Shown in pieces: positions 1 to 8,600 of a stretch of DNA of 57,494 nucleotides. Made by a program: the position numbers and the translations under genes. Source of the DNA: Rheinheimera nanhaiensis E407-8 (GTDB taxonomy: Bacteria; Pseudomonadota; Gammaproteobacteria; Enterobacterales; Alteromonadaceae); the NCBI RefSeq assembly GCF_000296695.1, contig NZ_BAFK01000023.1, positions 1-57,494 of the forward strand, written 5' to 3'. Each line of letters begins with the position of its first letter. Position 1 is the stretch's first letter. The notes beneath the pieces were generated by a model that saw only the letters and a program-made list of their open reading frames with translations, was not told the origin of the DNA and did no database searches.

Positions 1-94
1 GTCTTTTTAAAAGATTTTTGCAACCTAACTTAACTCACCCGAAGCACCCAAACCGCAGCACCCAGCTACGCGCCCCGCATGACATGCGGCGCGC

Positions 95-122
95 ATTATA
101 GGCCGTTTTTTAAGGGCCGCAA
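95..122 (-). promoter_or_regulatory. Leftward promoter of stable-RNA type
   Basis: On the minus strand a -35 TTGCGG (117-122), a 16-base spacer and a perfect -10 TATAAT (95-100) are followed by a GC-only stretch (GCGCGCC), like the stringent discriminator of rRNA and tRNA promoters. A 7-1-7 inverted repeat (CCGCATG/CATGCGG, 75-89) lies at the expected transcript start. It fires out of the window to the left. The gene served is not visible; an rRNA or tRNA operon is the inference. Confidence 0.5.
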
Positions 123-171
123 GCGGGACATACAGAAATGACGATCATATGGCGATTAATTAACCAACAGC

Positions 172-870
172 TCAGGCCGCGACCTTACGGCTATTATATT
201 CAGCCACCATTTGTTGCATCTGGCTCTCATCGTAGGGCATCAGATTACTTAAAATCATGCGCTTCTCGCCTTTGCCAATTTGCTCGCCCTGCTCACTTAA
301 CGCAAATTCCAACAATGCATTACCTCGCTTCCCCTCGACAGATAAAGAGGAAGCCGTCAGGCGCAGTTCCACCTTATATTGCGGTAATCTAAAAAAGCTT
401 AACGCCATGCTTTCGTATATCACCAATGGCCGTTGTGGGTTAATCATAACCTGATGCTGCTGCATCAGTGGCTGTAATATATGAGGGAAATTCTGGCCAG
501 AGAATTTCACATAATCACGGATCAATGGCTCTATGACACTCAGGTCATGCTGACTCGCGCCACTGTGCTGCAAAGATAAGTATGTTTTATCCTGGCTATC
601 ACAAATCGTGATCAGGTTTGGTTGCTCTTTGCATTGCAGTAATACGTCTGCCGCTACCATGCCAGAAAACTGACAACTAAGTTGCTCAGTGATACCGTAG
701 CGCGTTAACAAATAAGCAAATAGCAGGTCTCCGGGCACGCAGAAACGTTTAGCGTCCTCATCGTGTATCGGATTGAAATCCGTCGCAACCTGCTTAGCAA
801 ATTCACTAGCCTGTTTACGGCTAAAGCTGAAACCTTCAGCATTCTGATTCACGTATTGTTCTAGCAGCAT
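172..870 (-). CDS. DUF3581 family protein
   Basis: The 232-residue product matches the DUF3581 family of marine gammaproteobacteria. Residues 31-50 carry a DFNPIHDEDA...VPGDLL stretch, which recalls the FNPIH-D...G-L hydration motif of MaoC/hotdog-fold enzymes. A hotdog fold, possibly acting on an acyl thioester, is therefore an inference; no function is established. There is no signal peptide or membrane segment. It starts with ATG and stands alone, divergent from sulA across 169 bases, so the two promoters face away from each other. Confidence 0.8.
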   Translation of the reverse strand: MLLEQYVNQNAEGFSFSRKQASEFAKQVATDFNPIHDEDAKRFCVPGDLLFAYLLTRYGITEQLSCQFSGMVAADVLLQCKEQPNLITICDSQDKTYLSLQHSGASQHDLSVIEPLIRDYVKFSGQNFPHILQPLMQQHQVMINPQRPLVIYESMALSFFRLPQYKVELRLTASSLSVEGKRGNALLEFALSEQGEQIGKGEKRMILSNLMPYDESQMQQMVAEYNSRKVAA

Positions 871-994
871 TCGCTTTCAACTCATGTAACTAATAAGCGT
901 GCCATTGTACTCAAATTTACCTTATGAATGGTCTAGCCAGTAAATATGACTCACTTAGCGTCATTAATTGCTTGCTTTTCGCACAAAGCCAAAC

Positions 995-1029
995 TACTGT
1001 ATATGCATACACTGTACAAATAGACATGT
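995..1029 (+). promoter_or_regulatory. Two overlapping LexA (SOS) boxes of sulA
   Basis: Box 1 (995-1014) has CTGT-N8-ACAC and matches 16 of 20 positions of the E. coli consensus. Box 2 (1010-1029) has CTGT-N8-ACAT and is weaker. Both lie just upstream of the sulA ribosome site, and a -35-like TTGCTT sits at 972-977 so that box 1 would cover the -10. This predicts tight LexA repression with induction by DNA damage. Confidence 0.85.
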
Positions 1030-1039
1030 AGAGGAAGCT

Positions 1040-1480
1040 ATGTATAACCACCTATCCGGCATCTCGTTAAATAACGCGGCAGAATCTTTAGTAACTCTGA
1101 GTAAACCGTCACAGGCAAGCTATATGGCTGGCAGCGCTAGGGCTGACGATACACAAGATAATTTACTGCAGTTATTGAAACGCTCTGAAAATACACCGGG
1201 CTGGATCTTACTGATAGCACCCAACAACTTACCCAGTAAAAGCTGGCTAACACGATACCAATTGCCGCTAAATAAGATACTGGTGATACATGAAAAACAG
1301 ATATCTGACCTTAACGCCACCTTAGTACGCGCATTAAGCTCAGGCACTTGCCAGCTAGTGGTAAACTTTGCCAAGGCATTATGTCCAGGTGCATTGCCGT
1401 GTTGCCAGCAGCTGGCCAAAGTAAACAATGTACTTTTTTATCAGGCAGAGCAGCTCTCTGGCATGACACTGCCACACTAA
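1040..1480 (+). CDS. sulA: SOS cell division inhibitor SulA
   Basis: The 146-residue protein is a SulA homologue. SulA binds FtsZ monomers and blocks Z-ring assembly until damage is repaired. The conserved core is at about residues 55-115: GWILLIAP, LPSKSWL, LPLNKILVIH and ATLVRALSSG, aligning with the E. coli region around its FtsZ-binding surface. The ATG at 1040 is chosen because GAGGAAG lies 3 bases upstream and the two LexA boxes lie before it; an in-frame start 24 codons earlier would place the boxes inside the gene. Standing alone under LexA control is the usual arrangement. Identification rests on the protein match plus the SOS boxes. Confidence 0.87.
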   Translation: MYNHLSGISLNNAAESLVTLSKPSQASYMAGSARADDTQDNLLQLLKRSENTPGWILLIAPNNLPSKSWLTRYQLPLNKILVIHEKQISDLNATLVRALSSGTCQLVVNFAKALCPGALPCCQQLAKVNNVLFYQAEQLSGMTLPH

Positions 1481-1577
1481 CGACTAAAGAGTGAATTAAG
1501 ACGTAATAGCGGCATGCCGACAATAAGACTACGCTAGGGTATGATACCCCGTCTTATTCTATAAATGAGCGGATACT

Positions 1578-2054
1578 ATGTTGTGCTATTGTCACTCAGG
1601 GCAAGACTTCAGCCTTTGCTGTCAGCCGCTATTAACAGGTGCCACAGCGGCGCAAACCTGTGAACAGTTAATGCGATCTCGATACAGTGCTTATTGCAGT
1701 CACGAAATAGCCTACATTTTGGACACCTACCATCCATCTAAACAGCGGGAAAATAGCCTGGCAGCCATTAAGCAGTTTGCTGACAGCTGTCATTTTATCG
1801 CGTTACAGGTAAACAGCAGCGAGCAAACGGATACCGGGGGCTTTGTTGATTTTACCGTGCGTTATTTACAGGATAATGTATTACAGCAGTTCAACGAGCG
1901 CTCCCGTTTTGTTTATGAACATCGCTGGTATTACCTTGACGGCATTCTGACAGACGCCCCAGCAATAAAAATTAGCCGTAATGACAAGTGTCCGTGCGGC
2001 AGTGGTAAAAAGTTTAAGCACTGTACTGCGCATATCCCATCGGGCCAGATGTAA
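1578..2054 (+). CDS. ychJ: YchJ/UPF0225 family protein with SEC-C motifs
   Basis: The 158-residue protein has the YchJ layout: a Cys-rich start ([13 protein letters not shown]), the family signature LMRSRYSAY near residue 35, an NTF2-like middle domain, and a C-terminal SEC-C zinc motif ([12 protein letters not shown], about 138-149). SEC-C motifs bind one zinc and occur at the SecA C-terminus, where they contact SecB. The role of YchJ itself is not known. No operon partner: it follows sulA by 97 bases in the same direction but has its own start region. Confidence 0.85.
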   Translation: MLCYCHSGQDFSLCCQPLLTGATAAQTCEQLMRSRYSAYCSHEIAYILDTYHPSKQRENSLAAIKQFADSCHFIALQVNSSEQTDTGGFVDFTVRYLQDNVLQQFNERSRFVYEHRWYYLDGILTDAPAIKISRNDKCPCGSGKKFKHCTAHIPSGQM

Positions 2055-2085
2055 ACGCTGAAGTACGCATCTGCAGAGTACCATG

Positions 2086-2562
2086 TTATGCCGCTTTATT
2101 TTGATGCAGCTGTTGTAACACTTCATATAACGCAGTGGGATCAGCCGGCATTTTATGAACGGCTTCAGCGGTTAGATGACGACGGGCATGCAAACTCAAA
2201 TTCCGCCACACATCGCCTCTGATACGTTTTTGTTCATCAAACTGTGCCAGCGGCCCAGGGTTAAGATAACTGGTTAACTTTAACTGCGACATGCCCCCAT
2301 GTTGTAATGCAATACTATGTTGCAACAACCTATCGAGATCCCCGTCTTGTAACGCAAAGCGGCGTGCTGCAGACGTATCTATCCCCAGTTGTTGACGCAG
2401 TCGGTCGGGCTTAGGTTCTGTAACAGGCTCTGGCGTATAAAATTGAGCGGCTTCTTCTACCTCTGGTGACAACAACGATAAATACAGCGCAAAATCGGCC
2501 CTGTGCGCCTGATGCAATGCCTGATTTAGCTTTACATCTAGCTGCCATTCATTAATTACCAT
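2086..2562 (-). CDS. Conserved protein, VC2046/SO_2500-like
   Basis: About 158 residues with no signal peptide or membrane segment. The segment NEWQLDVKLNQALHQAHRADFALYL resembles a small family of unknown function in Vibrio and Shewanella (VC2046/SO_2500), recalled from memory and therefore uncertain. The rest is polar and helical. I take the ATG at 2562; a TTG at 2607 would add 15 residues but has no ribosome site, while GAAGGA lies 12 bases before the ATG. It is convergent with ychJ, 31 bases apart. Confidence 0.55.
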   Translation of the reverse strand: MVINEWQLDVKLNQALHQAHRADFALYLSLLSPEVEEAAQFYTPEPVTEPKPDRLRQQLGIDTSAARRFALQDGDLDRLLQHSIALQHGGMSQLKLTSYLNPGPLAQFDEQKRIRGDVWRNLSLHARRHLTAEAVHKMPADPTALYEVLQQLHQNKAA

Positions 2563-2643
2563 CGGCTGAATATGTCCTTCATCACGCAATGAAATGCCTT
2601 GCTGCAATTATCGGCAGTCAGATAAAAAAGTTTAGTAAATGGC

Positions 2644-2671
2644 TTTACATCAAAAGTCAGTTTGATAATAT
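2644..2671 (+). promoter_or_regulatory. Promoter of tRNA-Tyr
   Basis: TTTACA (2644-2649), 16 bases, TAATAT (2666-2671). The tRNA begins 14 bases further on, leaving a leader of about 7 bases. The discriminator GCCGTCC is GC-rich, as in stringently controlled stable-RNA promoters. Confidence 0.6.
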
Positions 2672-2684
2672 GCCGTCCACTCGT

Positions 2685-2769
<85 letters not shown>

Positions 2770-2941
2770 TTTCACTTCTTTACTGTCATTATTTATCCCC
2801 CTCGTCTTTCAGCCCCTCAGCAAATTTAGTACAACACCAGATTACAGCTTGGTTTTCTTCTCGGAAAAAACTAATTATCTTGCTAAAGCGGCCGATATTT
2901 CCGACACTTAGCTTAATTAAAATTAGTTTTTTGTGGTGCTG

Positions 2942-4573
2942 ATGGATAACAAGACGCTTGAAAATCAACGCGTGCTCATCGTTGACGATCAACGTGCCTT
3001 TCAACTGATGTTTAAAGGTATCTTGTACTCTATGGGCGCTACCAATGTCGCCTTTGCGCCAACCGGTGAGCAGGCGTTAGCTAAATGCGCCAACATCAAC
3101 TATGACATCCTGTTTGTTGATTACCATTTAGGGATCGGCAAAAACGGCAAACAATTGCTGGAAGATTTGCGTGAGAAAAAACTTCTGGCGCCACACAGCA
3201 TTTTTATGCTGGTTACCGGCGAAAATACCGTACCCATGGTGATGAGTGCCGTGGAGCTGGAACCGGATGATTATTTAGTTAAACCCTTCTCACAAAGTGT
3301 ATTGCGCAGCAGGATCCAACGCATTCAGCGCAAGAAAACTCAGCTATCAGCAATTTATCAGGCGCTCTATGATGATGAAGCCCAGCATGTAGTCGAGCTG
3401 TGTCAGCAGGAGTTAAGCACAGAGAGCCGCTATCAACAGTTTTGCCGCCGGGTATTGGTAGAAAACCTCCTGGCGTTAAAACGCTACGCGGAAGCTGAAC
3501 AAATATTACAGAGCAGCCTGTCTCAGCGCCGCAACGGCTGGGCCCTGTTACTGCAAGCCAGATTGTGTTTTGAATTACAGCGGTTTGATGAAAGCCTGTT
3601 GTTATGCCAGGAAGCGATTGAGGATAACCGCTATTTTGCCGAAGCTTTCGATATACAGGCGCAGAATTACCTGGCCCTGGGTAACCTGGATGCGGCCTTC
3701 AGCAGTATACTCGCGGCAGCCGAAATAGCCCCCTACAGCATGAACAGACAATATCTGGTATTGGAAATTGCCCGCCAGCTCGACAACCTGCCGCAACAAG
3801 TACAGGCCAGTAAACAATTGTACGAGATTACCAGGCGATCTATTAAGCAGGACATCATGCACCTGCTTAATTATATCCGCACCGTGATCGATGCCGCCGT
3901 ACGCACTACAGATCCAGCGCAGCGTAACCGCTATTTGCAGGAAGTATCACTGGCGCTGCAACGGGTAAAGCGTGATGAGGGTATGACACGGGAAATCAAT
4001 TTTGAGCTGTTCGAAGCCTTGTGTCAGGCCAGGCTGGAGTCATTAAGTGGTGCGCAGTATCAGGCGAAAAAAACCTTTGCCGCCGTGGCAGATCAGTTGC
4101 CCGAACAGCATCAGATTTTACCGGATGCCATATTTCTGCTAAACCAAATCGGTGAGTTTGAGCAAGCCAATACGTTGACCAAACTGCTACCGGCAGAGCT
4201 GATGAAAAATCCCCTGTTAAAAACCCTGTTTAGCGAGCAGCAACAGTTTGTTGATGAAAAACAGCAGCAGTTTGGTGAGCTGAACAAAGCCGGCATTAAC
4301 AGTTATAAAGAGGGTAACTTTAGTGCCGCGATCAAACACTTTGAAGCGGCACTGGACCTGGCACCGATGAATACCGGCTGTGCACTTAACCTGATCCAGG
4401 CTTCTATCCAGCAACTGAACAAACAACAGAAAAATAAATCCAGAGAGTTGTTTGAACGATGCAAAAAAACCTTCCGCATCGTCGACAACATGCCGCTGCC
4501 GGAACATCACCGTATACGTTACAAAGAGCTACTGCAGCAATTTGATAAACTACGCGACGAGTTCAGACGCTAA
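2942..4573 (+). CDS. Response regulator with C-terminal TPR array
   Basis: A 543-residue cytoplasmic protein. Residues 8-125 are a CheY-like receiver: acidic pair D15/D16, phosphoacceptor D60, T92 and K114 (LVKPF). The remainder is helical TPR-like repeats, clearest at about 440-475 (GINSYKEGNFSAAIKHFEAAL). There is no DNA-binding or enzymatic output domain, so output is presumably by protein contact. No histidine kinase is nearby, making this an orphan regulator. The ATG at 2942 follows two in-frame GTG codons; I prefer it because the receiver begins at once. Vibrio and Shewanella have similar RR-TPR proteins of uncertain role. Confidence 0.85.
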   Translation: MDNKTLENQRVLIVDDQRAFQLMFKGILYSMGATNVAFAPTGEQALAKCANINYDILFVDYHLGIGKNGKQLLEDLREKKLLAPHSIFMLVTGENTVPMVMSAVELEPDDYLVKPFSQSVLRSRIQRIQRKKTQLSAIYQALYDDEAQHVVELCQQELSTESRYQQFCRRVLVENLLALKRYAEAEQILQSSLSQRRNGWALLLQARLCFELQRFDESLLLCQEAIEDNRYFAEAFDIQAQNYLALGNLDAAFSSILAAAEIAPYSMNRQYLVLEIARQLDNLPQQVQASKQLYEITRRSIKQDIMHLLNYIRTVIDAAVRTTDPAQRNRYLQEVSLALQRVKRDEGMTREINFELFEALCQARLESLSGAQYQAKKTFAAVADQLPEQHQILPDAIFLLNQIGEFEQANTLTKLLPAELMKNPLLKTLFSEQQQFVDEKQQQFGELNKAGINSYKEGNFSAAIKHFEAALDLAPMNTGCALNLIQASIQQLNKQQKNKSRELFERCKKTFRIVDNMPLPEHHRIRYKELLQQFDKLRDEFRR

Positions 4574-4613
4574 TTTATCAGTTCCAACGTTAACCAATAA
4601 GTTCTGCCGTTAC

Positions 4614-5339
4614 TCACTTGACTGCCAACGCCTGAGCAAGCTCTGTAGCCAGCGTACTGGCGCCAATGCGCATGCCTTCTGCCGTTGCCACGCGCCCGGT
4701 AATATCTTCATACCATTGCACCAGCTGAAGTGCCTGTTGCAACGTTCTTACGCCACCGGATGCCTTAAACCCAACTTCTCGGTCTGCAGCTGAGATGACG
4801 GTCAGCATAATACGGGCGGCTTCCTCAGTAATACCCACCGCTGTTTTACCGGTTGACGATTTCACAAAGTCGGCGCCGCAGTCAATCACCAGCTCTGTCG
4901 CTTTAGTGATTTGCTGTGCCGTTAACAACTCACCAGACTCAATAATCACTTTTAAACACTTGCCCTGGCTTTGCTGGCGCACATCATATAAAAAATTTTT
5001 TACATAGCCCTGCTCGCCACGCAGTAAGGCTTTATAAGGCAAAACACAGTCAATTTCATCAGCGCCTAACATCAAGGCCTGCTGGATCTGCTCGCACACC
5101 AGATCTGTGGCCAAATCGCCAGACGGGAAATTGACCACTGTGGCCAGTTTAGCTGGCACTTTAAAGCCCGGCCACTGCGACAAGGTTTGCAAATATTGCG
5201 GATACACACAGTAAGCTGCCGCAGACAACTGCGGTAAGCTATTAAGCCAGCTGTCAAAACCGCTAACCGTATCGTCGTCTTGCAAGCGGGTTATATCAAG
5301 AAGCTTTGCCAGTTGTTGCAGGCGTAAAATATTGGTCAT
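4614..5339 (-). CDS. deoC: Deoxyribose-phosphate aldolase DeoC
   Basis: A class I aldolase that splits 2-deoxyribose 5-phosphate into glyceraldehyde 3-phosphate and acetaldehyde in deoxynucleoside catabolism. The 241-residue TIM barrel has the Schiff-base lysine K160 in DFVKSSTGK, the second active-site lysine K192 in GFKASGGVR, and the aspartate near D97 in DEIDCVLP, equal to E. coli K167, K201 and D102. It is not next to deoA, deoB or deoD, unlike in E. coli. A 244-base leader separates it from ygjP upstream on the same strand. Confidence 0.96.
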   Translation of the reverse strand: MTNILRLQQLAKLLDITRLQDDDTVSGFDSWLNSLPQLSAAAYCVYPQYLQTLSQWPGFKVPAKLATVVNFPSGDLATDLVCEQIQQALMLGADEIDCVLPYKALLRGEQGYVKNFLYDVRQQSQGKCLKVIIESGELLTAQQITKATELVIDCGADFVKSSTGKTAVGITEEAARIMLTVISAADREVGFKASGGVRTLQQALQLVQWYEDITGRVATAEGMRIGASTLATELAQALAVK

Positions 5340-5499
5340 AACCTAGAGTCCAAAAGCAATGCAGCCATGCCGGCTGTCTGATTATCATAAGTGCCCTGTT
5401 GCTGGCGTGGAGCTTAAACCAGGTCAGGCTGGAAAAGCAAAATCCGCTTTAGAAAAAAACTGAAAAAAATTTTGAATTATTTACCCCAGCCATCGTCAT

Positions 5500-5587
5500 A
5501 AGCTTCAGTAGTTGTTAGGTGATACTGAATCTCTCCTGTTCCGATGTCCTAGTGTTTACGCCGGCTTAACCGCCGGCGCTTTTTTAT
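5500..5587 (+). ncRNA. Candidate small RNA with rho-independent terminator
   Basis: A plus-strand intergenic segment between two minus-strand genes holds a perfect 7-bp hairpin (TTCAGTA 5504-5510, TACTGAA 5523-5529), about 29 bases of C/T-rich linker, then a terminator hairpin (CGCCGGC 5559-5565, GCCGGCG 5572-5578) followed by C and six T. Hairpin, single-stranded linker, terminator is a typical Hfq-dependent sRNA layout. No plus-strand gene upstream needs this terminator. The promoter is uncertain: TTGAAT (5472) and TCATAA (5496) fit only loosely and would start transcription slightly inside the first stem. I recognise no known sRNA. Confidence 0.4.
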
Positions 5588-6285
5588 ATGTTCATCCAGT
5601 ACTGATTTTGCTTTAAGAACTCGGCCGCTTCTCTGGCTTTAGGATAATGCTTATGCACCAACTGCCAGAACTTTGCTGAATGGTTCAAATGGCGCAGATG
5701 GGCCAGTTCATGTACCACCACATAGTCTGCGACCCAGCAAGGCACCATCATTAAACGCCAGTTGAAGCCAAGCTCCGCTTTACTGTTGCAATAACCCCAA
5801 CGGCTTTTCCAGTCACCGATAACAAACTGTGTTGCTGTCAGTTTCATTTCCTGCTGCCAGTAGGCTAAACGCTGGCCAAACCACTGCTGTGCTTGCTGTT
5901 GATACCAGCGTTTTATCTGCTTGCGGGCATGCGTCCCGAGGTTTTTCGCCTGGCAACGCGATGACAGGCTTACCTGCAGCCTGTCGTCAACCAAACGAAC
6001 GTCAGACTGTGTCGAGACCTGCACATTCAGGGTTAACTGGCACTGCTGAAATGGCAGCTGTTTAAGCGCCAGCCAATCCGGTGCCACTTGTGCTTTGGCG
6101 TACTGTAGGTGCTTATCAATCCAGGGCTGCTTCGCAACAAGCAGGCGCTGAATATCGGCCTCACTGATGCCTAAGGGAGCCCTCACTGTCAACTGGCCCT
6201 GTTTAATCTGTAACGCCACACTGCGACGTTTTGCGCTGTACACCAGCTGATAAGACACTGTCATCCGACGCCACTTTGCGGCCAT
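5584..6285 (-). CDS. YgjP-like zinc metalloprotease (DUF45)
   Basis: About 233 residues of the YgjP/SprT-like family. The metal motif HELAH (about 192-196) with a third histidine in HLNHSAKFW is intact, as is the family sequence [12 protein letters not shown]. These are predicted cytoplasmic zinc metalloproteases with no well-established substrate. The start is uncertain: ATG at 6285 is used, a TTG two codons earlier and an ATG at 6264 are alternatives, none with a strong ribosome site. Its stop codon overlaps the T tract of the plus-strand terminator at 5559-5585. Confidence 0.85.
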   Translation of the reverse strand: MAAKWRRMTVSYQLVYSAKRRSVALQIKQGQLTVRAPLGISEADIQRLLVAKQPWIDKHLQYAKAQVAPDWLALKQLPFQQCQLTLNVQVSTQSDVRLVDDRLQVSLSSRCQAKNLGTHARKQIKRWYQQQAQQWFGQRLAYWQQEMKLTATQFVIGDWKSRWGYCNSKAELGFNWRLMMVPCWVADYVVVHELAHLRHLNHSAKFWQLVHKHYPKAREAAEFLKQNQYWMNI

Positions 6286-6376
6286 ATTCAATAGCGGCTA
6301 TTGTGCCATAGCCGGCGATAAAGTGTTATCATCCGGCCACTTTGCCAACGTATCAGTTTATGGGAACCGCCAGTTA

Positions 6377-7183
6377 ATGAAAATTATCTCTTTTAATATC
6401 AATGGCATTCGCGCAAGGCTACATCAGCTACAAGCCTTGATTGATAAACATCAGCCAGACATCATCGGTCTGCAGGAAATTAAAGTACATGACGATGAGT
6501 TTCCGCTGGCAGAAGTGCAAGCCATGGGTTATCACGTTTATCATTTTGGTCAGAAAGGCCATTATGGCGTGGCAATGCTAAGCAAGCAGCCAGCGACGAC
6601 GATGCAGTACGGTTTTCCGACGGATGCAGCGGATGCACAGCGCCGTATGCTGATTGGCCGTTTTAGCCTGGCCGATGGTACCCCTGTCACCGTACTGAAC
6701 GGGTACTTTCCGCAGGGCGAAAACCGCGACCACCCGATAAAGTTTCCGGCCAAAACGAAATTCTATGCCGATTTACAACAGTATTTGCTCACCCATCACA
6801 ACCCAACCGAGCATCTGGCGGTGATTGGTGATATTAATATCTCGCCTGTCGATTTAGATATTGGTATCGGTGAAGCCAATGCCAAACGCTGGTTACGCGA
6901 AGGCAAAACCTCGTTTTTGCCGGAAGAACGCGCCTGGTTACAGCAGTTAAAAGATTGGGGACTGGTAGACACCTTTCGGGCACTGCATCCGGATGTCAGC
7001 ACCCAATACAGCTGGTTCGACTATCGCTCAAAAGGCTTTGACGACAACCGCGGCCTGCGCATTGATGTGATTATGGCAACAGCACCGCTGGCACAGCGCT
7101 GCATTGAAAGTGGTATCGATTATGAGTTGCGCGGGATTGAGCGCCCTTCCGATCATGCCCCGGTCTGGTCTGTATTTAGCTAA
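6377..7183 (+). CDS. xthA: Exodeoxyribonuclease III
   Basis: A 268-residue enzyme, the same length as E. coli XthA, with very high similarity along its length. It is an AP endonuclease and 3' to 5' exonuclease of base excision repair. Key sites: E34 in GLQEIK, the GDINISP motif (Asp and Asn at about 151/153), [18 protein letters not shown], and the C-terminal SDHAPVW with the catalytic histidine at about 260. The ATG at 6377 begins the family's conserved [12 protein letters not shown] start. It is divergent from ygjP and convergent with yfbV. Confidence 0.98.
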   Translation: MKIISFNINGIRARLHQLQALIDKHQPDIIGLQEIKVHDDEFPLAEVQAMGYHVYHFGQKGHYGVAMLSKQPATTMQYGFPTDAADAQRRMLIGRFSLADGTPVTVLNGYFPQGENRDHPIKFPAKTKFYADLQQYLLTHHNPTEHLAVIGDINISPVDLDIGIGEANAKRWLREGKTSFLPEERAWLQQLKDWGLVDTFRALHPDVSTQYSWFDYRSKGFDDNRGLRIDVIMATAPLAQRCIESGIDYELRGIERPSDHAPVWSVFS

Positions 7184-7198
7184 TGCTGGCCAGGCTAA

Positions 7199-7228
7199 GT
7201 GGTTGTAGCCCGTTGCGGCTATAACCAC
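7199..7228. terminator. Hairpin between convergent xthA and yfbV
   Basis: A 12-bp stem with one G-T pair (7199-7210 with 7217-7228, loop CGTTGC) spans the yfbV stop codon. No clear T run follows on either strand, so it may be a transcript end-stabilising hairpin rather than a strong terminator. Confidence 0.4.
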
Positions 7229-7665
7229 TGGACAACAAAACTTTTATCCAGCTGCTGATAGGCTTTTTGCAATAAAGCCGCTAAATCTTTGTAACGCCAC
7301 GGCTGTGACAGTGGCTTTAGCTCAATCCCCTGCTGCTGCATTTTCTGCCGTACTTGCTGGTACCAACTGGCAACAGAGGGCGGCAAAGGCGTAGCGGCAC
7401 GCACACCTAACCAGTACCAACCCTGCAGCGGCACAGACGCCACCAACAGCATGCTGGCGACGATCTGCCCCAGATGTTCGTTACCCAGATACCAAAACTG
7501 CAACAGTGCCACCAACAGCGCCATCAGCGGCAGCAGTTTGCTACTTAAGGTAGTGAATAAAATTACCTTATTCTCAATGAAAATACTGTTCAGCTCCGGC
7601 TTTGCCGGCCATAGCTTACTGTACTCCCGGCCAGCTTTCACGGTAGCGTATAGCGGATACTGCAT
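7219..7665 (-). CDS. yfbV: YfbV/UPF0208 membrane protein
   Basis: The 148-residue protein starts with the family signature GREYSKLWPAKPELNSIFIENKVI and has two membrane segments (about 40-60 and 65-85), followed by a cytoplasmic helical tail. In E. coli YfbV limits the spread of MatP effects and helps insulate the Ter macrodomain from its flanks. That role is taken from E. coli; nothing in this window tests it. It is a single gene ending against xthA. Confidence 0.9.
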   Translation of the reverse strand: MQYPLYATVKAGREYSKLWPAKPELNSIFIENKVILFTTLSSKLLPLMALLVALLQFWYLGNEHLGQIVASMLLVASVPLQGWYWLGVRAATPLPPSVASWYQQVRQKMQQQGIELKPLSQPWRYKDLAALLQKAYQQLDKSFVVQWL

Positions 7666-8246
7666 GGTTAAACTCCCATTCTCAGCTTGTTACAACGATA
7701 GCACAAAACAGCCTGTATTACCTCTGCCGCGTTCTTCGACACCGCGACAACCGTTACTGCGCTGCGCTTTTGTCAATTAGCAAAGGCTAAACTGGTGTTT
7801 TATCGCCTGCCAAGCTGATCCGTTAGCTTAGTTGCTATTCATAACGTGAATAAGCTGCTGTTTTCGTCATTTTCTACTTAAGAACAACTGCAGTGAAAAC
7901 AAACAAAAAACATGCCAACCAAACTAATTATTAAAAAACAATAGCTTAAATAAATTAAACAGCGTTACACACAAAGTTATCCACAAATTCTGTGGACAAC
8001 ACCAAGCAATACACTACAGCATCTGAAGCAAAATAAGCCTGCTAATTAGTTATAAAAATGCCTATTTCGGCAAAGTTTAATGTAAAAGACACAAAAATAA
8101 CGCATTGCTGTAATATTGGCGTGTATTTGCGCCTGTTTAGCCGGTTCTGTGTTATAACGCAAAGGTATTACGCAACACTTGGTTGTTCAGTTTGCAAAAG
8201 GTACACTTTGCCGCACATCCGATAATGCTAGTGAGAACGCCCCTCT
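7666..8246. other. 580-base gene-free region
   Basis: No coding region is supportable here. The part near yfbV is of average composition. From about 7880 to 8120 the sequence is very AT-rich, with A runs and TTAAA steps, and contains the paired DnaA boxes at 7976-8000. The right end must hold the promoter of the yffB-dapE operon. The size is unusual for this gene-dense window. Confidence 0.6.
7976..8000. promoter_or_regulatory. Two facing DnaA boxes
   Basis: TTATCCACA (7977-7985) is a perfect DnaA box. TGTGGACAA (7991-7999) is the reverse of TTGTCCACA, one base off. They are separated by five bases and together form a 10-bp inverted repeat with one mismatch (7976-7985 and 7991-8000). The flanks are AT-rich. 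Binding by DnaA is an inference. Confidence 0.55.
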
Positions 8247-8600
8247 ATGACCACGCTGTACGGTATTAAAAATTGCGATACGATAAAAAAAGCCAGAGCC
8301 TGGCTGGAGCAGCTGCAAATCCCCTATCAGTTTATTGATTATCGCCTGGATGGTTTAACTGCTGAGCAACTGACAGAGTTTGCAAGGCATTGCGGCTGGC
8401 AGAACCTGCTAAACACCCGCGGCACCACTTACCGCCAGTTAAGCGAGGCTGATAAAGCCGGCATAAACGAGCAAAAAGCGCTGACCTTGATGCTGGCACA
8501 ACCGACTATGATTAAAAGGCCTTTGTTGGTGCATAACAACCAGTACTTGCTGGGCTTTAAACCTGCTGACTATCAACGCCTGTTTGGAATATCTGCATGA
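8247..8600 (+). CDS. yffB: YffB-type ArsC-family reductase
   Basis: The 117-residue thioredoxin-fold protein has the YffB start [16 protein letters not shown] with the active-site cysteine C10, and the conserved RGTTYR and KRPLL elements. It belongs to the ArsC/Spx superfamily, but arsenate reduction has not been shown for this branch; E. coli YffB is thought to be a glutathione-dependent thiol reductase. Its stop overlaps the dapE start by 4 bases (ATGA), the same pairing as in E. coli, so the two are co-translated. Confidence 0.9.
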   Translation: MTTLYGIKNCDTIKKARAWLEQLQIPYQFIDYRLDGLTAEQLTEFARHCGWQNLLNTRGTTYRQLSEADKAGINEQKALTLMLAQPTMIKRPLLVHNNQYLLGFKPADYQRLFGISA

